Shown here: piece by piece, positions 8,620 to 17,071 of the stretch
Layout of the letters: each line of letters starts with the position of its first letter
Position numbering within the stretch: position 1 is the stretch's first letter
Source: Streptomyces sioyaensis
GTDB taxonomy: Bacteria > Actinomycetota > Actinomycetes > Streptomycetales > Streptomycetaceae
Direction of reading: 5' to 3'
DNA: 44,417 nt
Assembly (NCBI RefSeq): GCF_004122735.1
Contig: NZ_SDIF01000055.1
Location: 1-44,417, forward strand
Notes under the pieces: model-generated
Told to the model about the DNA's origin: nothing
The model's database searches: none
What the model saw: only the letters and a program-made list of their open reading frames with translations
Position numbers and translations under genes: made by a program

Positions 8620-10059
8620 TCAGTGTGCTGCGCCGGCGGGCAGCGTGACCGTGAAGGTGCTGCCCTCGCCCGGTGTGGTGTGTACGGTCACCGTGCCGCC
8701 GTGTGCTTCGGCGATCGACTTGACGATGCTCAGGCCGAGGCCCGTGCCGCCGCTGCCGGGGGTGCGGGAGGCGTCGCCGCGGTAGAAGCGCTCGAAGATC
8801 CGGCCGGCGGTGTCGGGGTCCATGCCGGGCCCCTGGTCGGTGACGTTCAGTTCGACGTGGGCGCCGTCCGGCGCACGCACCGTGACGGATGTCGGCGTGC
8901 CGGGCGGGGTGTAGCGCAGTGCGTTGTCCAGCAGGTTGCGCAGCACCTGGAGCAGCCGGTCCTCGTCGCCGTGCGCGAACGCCTCGCCCTGTTCCTCGAC
9001 GGTGATCGGCCGGCCGGGTTCGAGGGCCCGGGCGTCGGCGACGGCGTCCCGGACGAGCCTGCCGAGGTCGACCGGAGCGGTGGCGAGCGGGCGGCCCTGG
9101 TCGAGCCGGGCGAGCAGCAGCAACTCCTCGACCATGGAGTGCATGCGGGCCGCCTCGTCCTCGATGCGCAGCATCGCCCGCTCGACGAGTTCGGGGTCCC
9201 GGGCCAGGCCGTGCAGGTGCAGTTGGGCCCAGCCGCGGATCGTGGTCAGGGGAGTGCGCAGTTCGTGTGAGGCGTCGGCCACGAACTGGCGCAGCCGCTC
9301 CTCGGAGCGCTGCCGCTCGTCGAAGGCGCGGTTGAGGGCGGTGGCGACCTCGCCGACCTCGGAGGGGCGGCCGGCGGTCTCGATGCGCTGGTCCACGTTG
9401 CCGCCGGCGATCGCGGTCGCGGTCGCGGCCATCTCGCGCAACGGCCGCAGTCCCACGCGCAGCACACCGCGGCTGAGGAGGACGATGCCCCCGAGCACGG
9501 CCAGGGTGGCCGTCGCGTCGGCGCCGATCAGCCAGTACACGACGTCATCCGTGGGGGCGAGGCTTTCGGCGATCACCACGGTGCCGAACGGCTCCGGGGG
9601 GACGCCGGGCCGCGGCTGGACCGTGGCGTGCGGGCCGACGGGGAAGGCCAGGGTGCGGTATCGCGGCAGGGGCGTGCCGGTGGTCTTCAGGGTGACGGGG
9701 TGCTCGGCGAATCCGTGCGGGACGGGTGCCGGCAGGTCGGGACGGGGCGCGGGCCGCCCGTTGAGGCCCTTCTCCGGTGTCTGTGCGACCACGCGGCCGT
9801 GCTCGTCGAGCAGCGCGACGTAGGTGCCTCCGGGAACCAGGGAATGCAGCATGGCCCCGCTGACATGCAACCGCCGGCCCATGGCGCGGTGCTGGACGGT
9901 GTTGCGGGCCTTGGCGAGGTTGGCGTCGGCGACATCGACGAGGTAGGTGCGCAGGCCCACCAGTGAGGCCACGTTGACCACCACCATGCCCAGGGCCGCC
10001 AGCAGGACGACCCCCACCATGAGGCGGGCCCGCAGGGAGTCGCGCCATGCGCCGGCCAT
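8620..10059 (-). CDS. Two-component sensor histidine kinase (HAMP)
   Basis: A 479-residue membrane kinase. It has a first transmembrane helix at about 12-36, an extracytoplasmic sensor of about 130 residues, a second helix at about 177-200, a HAMP linker, then dimerisation and ATPase domains. The phosphoacceptor is H265 in the ASHELRTPL box. The N box (NLLDNALRY), G1 (DQGPGMD), F (FERFYRGD) and G2 (GTGLGLSIV) are all intact. The start codon lies one base after the stop of the response regulator, so the two are co-transcribed and probably translationally coupled. The signal is unknown. The pair is divergent from the DUF3159-P450 operon, a plausible target. Confidence 0.93.
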   Translation of the reverse strand: MAGAWRDSLRARLMVGVVLLAALGMVVVNVASLVGLRTYLVDVADANLAKARNTVQHRAMGRRLHVSGAMLHSLVPGGTYVALLDEHGRVVAQTPEKGLNGRPAPRPDLPAPVPHGFAEHPVTLKTTGTPLPRYRTLAFPVGPHATVQPRPGVPPEPFGTVVIAESLAPTDDVVYWLIGADATATLAVLGGIVLLSRGVLRVGLRPLREMAATATAIAGGNVDQRIETAGRPSEVGEVATALNRAFDERQRSEERLRQFVADASHELRTPLTTIRGWAQLHLHGLARDPELVERAMLRIEDEAARMHSMVEELLLLARLDQGRPLATAPVDLGRLVRDAVADARALEPGRPITVEEQGEAFAHGDEDRLLQVLRNLLDNALRYTPPGTPTSVTVRAPDGAHVELNVTDQGPGMDPDTAGRIFERFYRGDASRTPGSGGTGLGLSIVKSIAEAHGGTVTVHTTPGEGSTFTVTLPAGAAH

Positions 10060-10060
10060 G

Positions 10061-10789
10061 TCACCCGTCTCCGGGGAGGCGCAGACTGTAGCCGAATCCG
10101 CGCACCGTCTGGATCAACGGCGGCGCCTGTGCGTCCACCTTCGCCCGGAGCCGGGACACCAGCTTCTCGACGACACCGTTGCTGAAGTGGTGCTGCCATA
10201 CGTGCTCCACGATCTGCTCCTTGGAGACCACGTACTCGGCGTTGACCAGTAAGTACCGCAGGAGCTTGTACTCGGTCGGCGACAAGGCGATCACGCGGTC
10301 CGCGCGGCGGACCCGCCTGCTGCGCTCGTCCACGGTCAGGTCCGCGAAGCCGAGCACCGGGCCGGGCTCCGCGCTCGTGGCGGCTCTGCGCAGCAAGGCG
10401 TGCACCCTGGCCAGCAGTTCGGGGACGCTGAACGGCTTGGTGAGGTAGTCGTCGGCGCCCATGGCGAAGCCGGTCACCCGGTCCTCCACCGCGTCCCGCG
10501 CGGTCAGGAACAGCACCGGCAGCCGCGCCCCGTTCTCCGTCAGCCTCCGGCACACCGCGAACCCGTCCATGTCGGGCAGCATCACGTCCAGGACCAGCAG
10601 GTCCGGAGAGACCGCCGCGCAGGCGCGCAGGGCCGCGACGCCGCGGTCCGCGGTCGTCACTTCGTACCCCGCCAGGCTCAGGGTCGTCTCCAGCAGCTCG
10701 GCCGTTCTCGGGTCGTCGTCCACGACGAGCAGCCGCTGACCGCTTCCTCGGGGCAAGGTCAGGCCGTCGTTCGGTGAGGCGGAGTGCAT
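10061..10789 (-). CDS. OmpR/PhoB-family response regulator
   Basis: A 242-residue regulator with an N-terminal receiver (acidic pocket VVDDD near residue 25, phosphoacceptor D68 in LVLDVMLPD, conserved K118 in LTKPF) and a C-terminal winged-helix DNA-binding domain with the typical LSPTEYKLLRYLL and VRGFGYSL motifs. It is the first gene of an operon with the histidine kinase. The ATG at 10789 is chosen because the receiver begins about 20 residues later; the in-frame extension to 10897 is rich in arginine and glycine and looks non-coding. The ribosome site is weak. About 250 bases separate it from the DUF3159 gene and should hold divergent promoters. Confidence 0.92.
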   Translation of the reverse strand: MHSASPNDGLTLPRGSGQRLLVVDDDPRTAELLETTLSLAGYEVTTADRGVAALRACAAVSPDLLVLDVMLPDMDGFAVCRRLTENGARLPVLFLTARDAVEDRVTGFAMGADDYLTKPFSVPELLARVHALLRRAATSAEPGPVLGFADLTVDERSRRVRRADRVIALSPTEYKLLRYLLVNAEYVVSKEQIVEHVWQHHFSNGVVEKLVSRLRAKVDAQAPPLIQTVRGFGYSLRLPGDG

Positions 10790-11039
10790 GACAGGTACCC
10801 ATCGGATCGAGCCGCGTCCGTGACGGCAACGCCCCGTCACGCCCGCCGAGTTCCCCGGCGCCGCGAACTCGTCGCCGCCCCGGGGCCCGGCGTCCACGAC
10901 ACCGTAATCCGTGCCGGAGGACGAGGTCGCCGACTGTCAGGCAATGGTCAGGTCGCTGACCGGGGCGGGTCAGCAGGGCTGGGTTTTCTTGAGCCAGGTA
11001 CCGCAACGACCACCGTTCGCCGAGACGCCGGGAGCAGAC

Positions 11040-11741
11040 GTGGAGCAGGCAGCACACGCCGAAGCCGACAGCGAGGCGTCCGGGGCCGACAGTGCGGACG
11101 TGGCCCGGGCCGCCTTCCGCAGCCGGCTGCGCAGCGGGATGCTCGACGTGGCACCGGTCTTCGGCTTCACCCTGGGCTTCGCTCTCCTCCACGAGGTCGC
11201 CGTGGCGCTGGCGATCGCCCTGACGCTCGGGGCCGGGGTCTGCCTCGTGCGGCTGATGCGCGGAGAGCCTGTGCGGCGCACGCTCGCCGTCCTCGGCATC
11301 GTCTGCGTCGGAGGTGCGCTGGCCGCGCTCACCGGGCAGGCCACCTCCTTCTTCCTCCCGAGCCTGGTGATGCACGGCGTGCTGGCCGTGGCGACTCCGG
11401 TACTGCTGCTCCTCGGATGGCCGCCGATGGGCCTGGCAGCGGGCCTGATCACCGGTGAGGGAACCAGCTGGCGCCGCTGTCCGGTCCGCCGGCGGGCCTT
11501 CGTCACGGGCAACGTGGCCATCCTCGCCGGGAATTACCTGACGCTGGCCGTGCAGCTCCCGCTGTTCCTGTCCGGCCAGGCCGTCGCCCTCGGCACGGCC
11601 GAACTCCTCAACCCGATCGTTCTCGCGCTCGGCACGCTGCTGGGCTGGCGCGTCTACCGACGCGTCGTCGGCACGCACCGCTGCGCCGGCAGCCGCCCGA
11701 GCGCCGAGACGCCCCACCCCTTGGAAAGGACTGCTGCATGA
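11040..11741 (+). CDS. DUF3159 family membrane protein
   Basis: A roughly 233-residue integral membrane protein with about six hydrophobic helices in its central and C-terminal parts, preceded by an acidic, alanine-rich N terminus. Pattern and length fit DUF3159, an actinobacterial membrane family of unknown function. The GTG at 11040 is preferred because GGGAG lies five bases upstream and the protein then has the usual length; an in-frame ATG at 10911 would add 43 unconvincing residues. Its stop overlaps the P450 start as ATGA, so the two are translationally coupled. That coupling suggests a membrane component working with the P450 system, but the reaction is unknown. Confidence 0.75.
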   Translation: MEQAAHAEADSEASGADSADVARAAFRSRLRSGMLDVAPVFGFTLGFALLHEVAVALAIALTLGAGVCLVRLMRGEPVRRTLAVLGIVCVGGALAALTGQATSFFLPSLVMHGVLAVATPVLLLLGWPPMGLAAGLITGEGTSWRRCPVRRRAFVTGNVAILAGNYLTLAVQLPLFLSGQAVALGTAELLNPIVLALGTLLGWRVYRRVVGTHRCAGSRPSAETPHPLERTAA

Positions 11742-12928
11742 CCACATCCCAGCCGCTCACCGGGACGCAGCCCACGGTGCGGACCTGCCCGCTCGACGCT
11801 CCGGAGGAGTACCGGGCGCTGCGCGCGCAGGCTCCGGTCGCCCAGGTGACCTTCCCCGACGGCGCGGAGGGCTGGCTGATCAGCCGGTACGAGGACGTCA
11901 AGACGGTGCTCGCCGACCAGCGGTTCAGCGCCAACCGCCCCACACTGACCGGCGGCGGCGCGGCCGACGGCGCGCCGCCGGTGCGCCCGGGGTGGTTCAT
12001 CTTCATGGACGCGCCGGAGCACACCCGGTTCCGGCGGCTGCTCACCGGCGAGTTCACCGTGCGCCGGATGCGGCAGCTGGTCCCCGCGGTGGAGCAGATC
12101 GTCGCCGAGCGGCTGGACGCGATGGCCGGCGCCGGGTCGCCGGTCGACCTCGTCCAGGCCTTCGCGCTGCCGATTCCCTCGCTGGTGATCTGTGAGCTGC
12201 TCGGGGTCCCGTACGCCGACCGCGAGGAGTTCCAGCGGAACTCGGCCAACATGCTCAGCCTCACTGCGGACGCCGAGGTGGTTCAGGGGGCCTGGGAGGC
12301 GCTGCGGCAGCACATGCACCGGCTGGTTCGTGCCAAGCGCGCCGAACCCACCGACGACATCCTCGGCAAGCTGGTGCAAGCGGGCGAGCTCACCGATGAG
12401 GAACTGGCCGGCGTGGGATCGCTGTTGCTGTTCGCCGGGCACGAGACGACCGCGAACATGATCGCGCTGGGCACCATGTGCCTGCTGGAGAACCCCGACC
12501 AGTTGGCGGCGCTCCGTGCCGACCCCGCCCTGTGGGACGACGCGATCGAGGAGCTGCTGCGCTACCTCACCATCATCCAGTACGGGCTGCGCCGCGTGGC
12601 GCTGGAGGACGTGGAACTGCACGGCCACCGGATCAAGGCCGGCTCCCTGGTGGTGACCGCCTTGTCCTCGGGGAACCGGGACACGGAGAAGTTCTCGGAC
12701 CACCCCGACCAGTTGGACGTGGCCCGGGCGCGCGGCCCGCACCTCGCCTTCGGCCACGGCATCCACCAGTGCATCGGGCAGCAGTTGGCCCGGGTGGAGA
12801 TGAGGGCGGCCCTGCGTGCCCTGTTCGACCGGTTCCCCACCCTGCGGCTGGCGGTTCCGGCCGAGGACGTGCCGATGCGCCACGACATGGTCATCTACGG
12901 CGTCCACGAGCTGTCCGTGGCCTGGTAG
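11738..12928 (+). CDS. Cytochrome P450 (bacterial class I)
   Basis: A 396-residue soluble P450 with every hallmark: the oxygen-binding I-helix motif AGHETT at 234-239, ExxR (E272 to R275) in the K helix, and the haem loop FGHGIHQCIG with the axial thiolate C345. It inserts one oxygen atom into an organic substrate using two electrons delivered by a ferredoxin. The next two genes supply the ferredoxin and its reductase, so the operon encodes a complete three-component electron chain. The substrate cannot be read from sequence, and no biosynthetic gene cluster is adjacent. It overlaps the DUF3159 gene by four bases. Confidence 0.95.
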   Translation: MTTSQPLTGTQPTVRTCPLDAPEEYRALRAQAPVAQVTFPDGAEGWLISRYEDVKTVLADQRFSANRPTLTGGGAADGAPPVRPGWFIFMDAPEHTRFRRLLTGEFTVRRMRQLVPAVEQIVAERLDAMAGAGSPVDLVQAFALPIPSLVICELLGVPYADREEFQRNSANMLSLTADAEVVQGAWEALRQHMHRLVRAKRAEPTDDILGKLVQAGELTDEELAGVGSLLLFAGHETTANMIALGTMCLLENPDQLAALRADPALWDDAIEELLRYLTIIQYGLRRVALEDVELHGHRIKAGSLVVTALSSGNRDTEKFSDHPDQLDVARARGPHLAFGHGIHQCIGQQLARVEMRAALRALFDRFPTLRLAVPAEDVPMRHDMVIYGVHELSVAW

Positions 12929-12988
12929 TCGACCGGCGCGAACCACCGCCACCAGCACCCCGCACCCCCACGGAACACGGAGCATCCC

Positions 12989-13183
12989 ATGAAGGTCATC
13001 ATCGACGAGGACAAGTGCGTCGGCGCAGGCCAGTGTGTGCTTGCCGCCCCCGACGTCTTCGACCAGCGCGACGAGGACGGCATCGTCGTCCTGCTCGACG
13101 CCCTCCCGCCGGACGCCCTGCGCTCCCAGGTCGAGAACGCCGCCGCGCTCTGCCCCGCACTGGCCATCGAGGTGGTGAAGTAG
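12989..13183 (+). CDS. [3Fe-4S] ferredoxin of the P450 system
   Basis: A 64-residue ferredoxin of the actinobacterial P450-partner type. Cluster cysteines are C10 and C16 (CVGAGQC) and C55 in ALCP. The middle cysteine position of four-iron types is replaced, so a three-iron cluster is expected. It begins 60 bases after the P450 stop with GGAG nine bases before the ATG, and its stop overlaps the reductase start (TAGTG). Its position between P450 and reductase makes it the electron shuttle for this P450. Confidence 0.92.
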   Translation: MKVIIDEDKCVGAGQCVLAAPDVFDQRDEDGIVVLLDALPPDALRSQVENAAALCPALAIEVVK

Positions 13184-14364
13184 TGCCTGCCATGGACCAC
13201 ATCGTCCTGGTGGGCGCGTCGGCCGCGGGCCTCACCGCGGCCGACGCCCTGCGGCTCGAAGGCTTCACCGGCACCCTGACCATGGTCGGCGACGAACTGC
13301 GGCCGCCGTACGACCGCCCGCCGCTGTCCAAGCGGGTCCTGACCGGCGATCTGGAACCGCACAGGACCACCCTGCGGCAGGACGTCGACCTCCAACGGCT
13401 CCGGATGGACCTGAAACTGGGCTGCCGCGCAACCCACGTGGACCCGGTGGCGCGCATCGTCACGCTGGACGACGGGGACCGGCTGGACTACGACGGCCTG
13501 ATCATCGCCACCGGGCTGCGCCCCCGTCACCTGCCCTTCGGCCGCGACCTGGCCGGGGTGCACGTGCTGCGCACCCTCGATGAGGCGCTGACGCTTCGCG
13601 TACAGCTGCTGGCCGGGCCGCGCGTCGTGGTGATCGGCGCCGGGTTCCTCGGCAGCGAGATCGCCGCCACCACGCGCGGCCTCGGCCTGGACGTCACCCT
13701 CGTCGACGTCGAGTCCACCCCGCTGGCGAGGCAACTCGGCACCCAGGTGGGCGGGTTGGTGGCCGAGCTGCACGAGGAGAACGGGGTCCGTCTGTGTATG
13801 GGCCGCGGTGTCACCGACCTGCTCGGTGCGGGGGGCCGGGTCACCGGGGTGCTCCTCGACGACGGCACCGAGCTCCCCGCGGAGGTGGTCGTGGTCGCCA
13901 TCGGCTCGGAGCCGGCCGTCGACTGGCTGGCCGACTCCGGGCTCCCCCTGGGCGACGGGGTGCTCTGCGACAGCACCTGCCGGGTCGCGCCCGGGATCTA
14001 CGCGGCAGGCGACGTCGCCAACTGGCCACACCCCCTCACCGGCGAACGGACCCGTCTGGAACAGCGCACCAACGCCACCCGGCAGGCCCTCGCCGCCGCC
14101 GGGAACCTCCTTGCCGGACCCGCCGGAGCCACCCCTTACGCGCCGGTCCCGTTCGGGTGGACCGACCAGTTCCACGCGAAGATCCAGTTCCACGGCTGGT
14201 GCCCCGGGGACGCGCGCGTCGCCTACGTCGACGGCGACCCGAAGGCAGGCAGGTTCGTCGCGCTCTACTACGCGGGCGACCGTGTCGTGGGCGCGCTCGG
14301 CTGGAACAGCGCACGCACCCTGCGCGCCTACCACGACCGCATCGCCGCGCCCGTCGCCGCCTGA
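13183..14364 (+). CDS. NAD(P)H:ferredoxin reductase (FAD)
   Basis: A 393-residue flavoprotein of the putidaredoxin/rhodocoxin reductase type. It has an N-terminal FAD-binding fold (VLVGASAAGL), a central NAD-binding fold (VVVIGAGFLGSEIA), the YAAGDVANW flavin motif, and a reductase-type C-terminal domain. It passes electrons from NAD(P)H to the ferredoxin encoded just upstream. The GTG at 13183 overlaps the ferredoxin stop and has GAGGTG eight bases upstream; an ATG at 13192 is the alternative and would shorten the protein by three residues. The strong hairpin at 14433 ends the operon. Confidence 0.92.
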   Translation: MPAMDHIVLVGASAAGLTAADALRLEGFTGTLTMVGDELRPPYDRPPLSKRVLTGDLEPHRTTLRQDVDLQRLRMDLKLGCRATHVDPVARIVTLDDGDRLDYDGLIIATGLRPRHLPFGRDLAGVHVLRTLDEALTLRVQLLAGPRVVVIGAGFLGSEIAATTRGLGLDVTLVDVESTPLARQLGTQVGGLVAELHEENGVRLCMGRGVTDLLGAGGRVTGVLLDDGTELPAEVVVVAIGSEPAVDWLADSGLPLGDGVLCDSTCRVAPGIYAAGDVANWPHPLTGERTRLEQRTNATRQALAAAGNLLAGPAGATPYAPVPFGWTDQFHAKIQFHGWCPGDARVAYVDGDPKAGRFVALYYAGDRVVGALGWNSARTLRAYHDRIAAPVAA

Positions 14365-14432
14365 CCCTGCGCTGTGGCCGAGCTCTGGGTCCGAACACCT
14401 CATGCGGGCGTCGGAGCGCATGCCCGCTCATG

Positions 14433-14464
14433 TATCCGGGCGACGGTTCACCGCCGCCCGGATA
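14433..14464 (+). terminator. Strong hairpin after the P450 operon
   Basis: A 10-bp perfect outer stem (TATCCGGGCG at 433-442 with its complement at 455-464) and a 4-bp inner stem (CGGT/ACCG) are separated by one mismatch and closed by a two-base loop. There is no U tract, as is common for Streptomyces terminators. It lies 69 bases after the reductase stop and before the RpiR gene. Confidence 0.75.
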
Positions 14465-14554
14465 TGTGCGGTGCCTGCCTGCCTCTCCCGTGACGACGGA
14501 TTCGTTGCCGTGTGTAACGATCGTTGCGTCACGCAGTGCGGAGAAGGGACGCGA

Positions 14555-15487
14555 ATGGCTGGCCGGGCCGGAGAGCACAGCGACCGAGCGAAGGCGGACA
14601 CGGACCCGGAGCAGGCAGGCCGGGAGCCCGGGTTGGGGGCCACCGTGGCCGAGCGGGTGCGGCGCGCCGAGGGGGGCCTGTCTCCCGCCGAGCGGCGGAT
14701 CGCACGGGCGCTGACGGCCAATTACCCGGCGGCCGGGCTGGAGTCCGCTTCGGGGCTCGCCTCCCAGGCCGGGGTCAGCGCGCCCACCGTGGTGCGGTTC
14801 GTGGCCCGGCTCGGGTTCGACGGTTACCGGCACTTCCAGCAGTCGCTGCGGGAGGAGGTCCAGGCGCGGCACGCCTCGCCGCTGACCCTGGCACCGGTGA
14901 TCGGCAGGCACTCGCCCACCTCCGAACTGGTCGAGGCGGCGCAGCAGGTGAGCGGCGCGACGCTGGACCAGACGTTCGGCGCGCTCCCGGAGCAGGAATT
15001 CGACCGGGCGGTCGGCCTGATCTGCGACCCGGCCAAGCGGATCGCCTGCTTCGGCGGCCGGTTCTCCCAGCTGCTGGCCGAGTACCTCGACCTGCACCTG
15101 CGGCTGCTGCGTCCGGGGACCTTCGTGCACGCCGCGACTCCGGGGCGCGATGCGGGATTCCGTGTCGACCTGAGCCGGCGCGACGTGTGTGTGGTCTTCG
15201 ACTTCCGCCGCTACCAGGACGACACCGTGCAGCTCGCCCGGTACGCGCACGAGCGCGGCGCCAAGGTCGTGCTGTTCACCGACCCGTGGCTCTCGCCCGT
15301 GGCCGAGTTCGCCGACGTGGTGCTCCCCGCGCGGGTGGAGGCACCCAGTCCGTTCGACAGCATCGTCGCGCCGACGGCGCTGGTGGAGACCCTGGTCGCG
15401 GCCGTGCATGCCCGACTGGGCCCGACGGCCGAGGAGCGGCTGCGGGCCGCGGAGGAGTCGTGGCGCGGGGAGGCCGGCACCGCCTGA
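14555..15487 (+). CDS. MurR/RpiR family transcriptional regulator
   Basis: A 310-residue regulator. Residues about 30-105 are an RpiR-type helix-turn-helix (LSPAERRIARAL then SAPTVVRFVARLGFDGYRHFQQ), and residues about 130-285 are a SIS domain that in the family binds phosphosugars or related ligands (AKRIACFGGRFSQ, AKVVLFTDPWLSP). The ATG at 14555 has a GAGAAGGGA site upstream. It is the first gene on this strand before the permease/GS/hydrolase/rocD operon and most likely controls it; candidate operator sequences overlap its own stop codon. The SIS ligand is probably a pathway intermediate, but this is inference. Confidence 0.9.
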   Translation: MAGRAGEHSDRAKADTDPEQAGREPGLGATVAERVRRAEGGLSPAERRIARALTANYPAAGLESASGLASQAGVSAPTVVRFVARLGFDGYRHFQQSLREEVQARHASPLTLAPVIGRHSPTSELVEAAQQVSGATLDQTFGALPEQEFDRAVGLICDPAKRIACFGGRFSQLLAEYLDLHLRLLRPGTFVHAATPGRDAGFRVDLSRRDVCVVFDFRRYQDDTVQLARYAHERGAKVVLFTDPWLSPVAEFADVVLPARVEAPSPFDSIVAPTALVETLVAAVHARLGPTAEERLRAAEESWRGEAGTA

Positions 15488-15542
15488 AAAATTCATTTCA
15501 ACGTGGCTCTTGACGCGCCACTTGCAACGAATATTTCATGAA
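15485..15542 (+). promoter_or_regulatory. Candidate RpiR operators and permease promoter
   Basis: An inverted repeat TGAAA-N6-TTTCA lies at 15485-15500, beginning inside the stop codon of the RpiR gene. It is followed by a TTGACG box at 15510-15515 and a TATTTC box at 15532-15537 (16-base spacing), then an 8-bp palindrome TTCATGAA at 15535-15542. This AT-rich stretch stands out from its GC-rich surroundings. The layout fits a promoter flanked by two repressor half-sites that resemble each other. Binding by the RpiR protein is inferred from position. Confidence 0.5.
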
Positions 15543-15592
15543 GGGTGTCCCGGGCCACAACCGTGCGGCCCTCTTCTGCTCGGGAGTGCGTT

Positions 15593-17071
15593 GTGCCCGA
15601 TCATCCTCGAACCTCACGCAAACTACGGCTGTGGGAAGCGCTGGCCCTCTCCGTCGGTCTCATGGGCCCGACCCTGGCCATGGGGCTCAACGGCGCCGGC
15701 GTCGCGGCCACCGTGGGCAAGGCCGTTCCGCTGGTCTTCCTGCTCGGCCTGCTCGGCGTCGGCCTCGTGGGCTACGGCTTCTGGCGGCTGACCCAGCACT
15801 TCCACCACGCCGGCTCCGTCTACGCCCTGGCCGGCGCCACCATCGGCCCCCGCGCCGGCTTCTTCGGCGGCTTCGCGCTGCTCGGCACCTACCTCGCCTT
15901 CCTCGTGTGCACCCTGGCCGCGACGGGGGTCTTCGCCCATGCGTTTCTGCACGCGCTGGGCGTGCGGTCCACCGGCCCCTGGGTGGCCGTCGCGGTCGTC
16001 GCCGCCGTGGGCGTCACCCTGCTCAACTCGCGTGACACCCGGCTCACCGCCCGCACCCTGCTGATCGCCGAAGGCATCGGCATCGCGGCCATGCTGGTCC
16101 TCGCCCTCGTCGTCATCGGGCGCACCGGCACCGGATCGGCGCCCCGCCACCAGGCCTTCGACCTGTCGGTCTTCGCGCCCGGCACGGCCTCCTACGGCGC
16201 GATCATGACCGCGACCGTCTTCGCCTTCCTGTCCTGGGCCGGATTCGAGGCGTGCGCCTCACTGGGCGAGGAGACCGACGACCCCCGGCGCAACATCCCG
16301 CGCGCCCTGGCGGGCAGCGTGCTGCTCACCGGTGTGCTGTACGTCCTGATGATGTTCGTCCAGACCATCGGGTTCGGCACCGACGACGCGGGCGTGCGGC
16401 AGTTCGCCGGGGCGGAATCGGCGCTGGTGACGCTCTCCGGCAGCTACCTCGGCACCTGGTTCTCGCTCGTCGTCGCCTTCACCGCGGTCGCCTCCGCCTT
16501 CGCCGCCGCGCTCTCCTCGTCCGCCGCCGCTGCCCGCATGATCTCCGCCCTGGCCCGCGACGGCTTCGGACCGGCCGCGCTCGCCCGCACCGATCCGGCC
16601 ACCGGGTCCCCCACCAGGGCCCTGTGGCTGTGCGGCGCCGTGGCCGCCGCGCTCGCGGCCGTCATGTACGGACTGGGCACCACCGCCTTCGACACCTACT
16701 ACTGGTACGCGACCATCGGCGTGCTGTGCGTCCTGGTGGTCTACGCCGTGGCTGGGGTCGGCGTGATCGTCTTCACCCTCTCCCGCCGCGGCCACATCCC
16801 CCGCCACGAACTCGTCGTCCCGCTCGCCGGTCTGGGCTACCTCTGCTTCGTCCTCTACGAACAGTCCACCGGCCAGAGCGCGCCCTACACCTACTTCCCC
16901 TGGATAGCCGCCGCCTGGTGCGCGACCGGCCTCGCCGTCGTCCTCCTCGCGCCCTCCCTCGCCAAGCGCATCGGCGCCCGCCTCACCGGTGAACTGAACG
17001 GGGGACAGGGCGACCGCCAGGAGCAGAGCCCCGAACCGCCCGCCGCCGACACCATGAAGGTGACCCCATGA
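15593..17071 (+). CDS. APC-superfamily amino acid permease
   Basis: A 492-residue membrane protein with about twelve hydrophobic helices in the amino acid/polyamine/organocation layout. The first helix has the GLMGPTLAMG glycine-rich turn, and a conserved GFEACASLGEETDDPRRNIPRA loop marks the helix 6-7 region. It imports an amino acid, polyamine or related amine, probably with a proton. The GTG at 15593 is preferred because GGGAG lies six bases upstream; an in-frame start at 15545 overlaps the predicted operator. It shares an ATGA overlap with the GS-like gene, tying transport to the first enzymatic step. Confidence 0.88.
   Translation: MPDHPRTSRKLRLWEALALSVGLMGPTLAMGLNGAGVAATVGKAVPLVFLLGLLGVGLVGYGFWRLTQHFHHAGSVYALAGATIGPRAGFFGGFALLGTYLAFLVCTLAATGVFAHAFLHALGVRSTGPWVAVAVVAAVGVTLLNSRDTRLTARTLLIAEGIGIAAMLVLALVVIGRTGTGSAPRHQAFDLSVFAPGTASYGAIMTATVFAFLSWAGFEACASLGEETDDPRRNIPRALAGSVLLTGVLYVLMMFVQTIGFGTDDAGVRQFAGAESALVTLSGSYLGTWFSLVVAFTAVASAFAAALSSSAAAARMISALARDGFGPAALARTDPATGSPTRALWLCGAVAAALAAVMYGLGTTAFDTYYWYATIGVLCVLVVYAVAGVGVIVFTLSRRGHIPRHELVVPLAGLGYLCFVLYEQSTGQSAPYTYFPWIAAAWCATGLAVVLLAPSLAKRIGARLTGELNGGQGDRQEQSPEPPAADTMKVTP

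Noticed and set aside
9687..11747. Long minus-strand open frame across the two-component system and DUF3159 gene
   Set aside because: It runs through three well-supported genes in other frames and has no protein-like composition.
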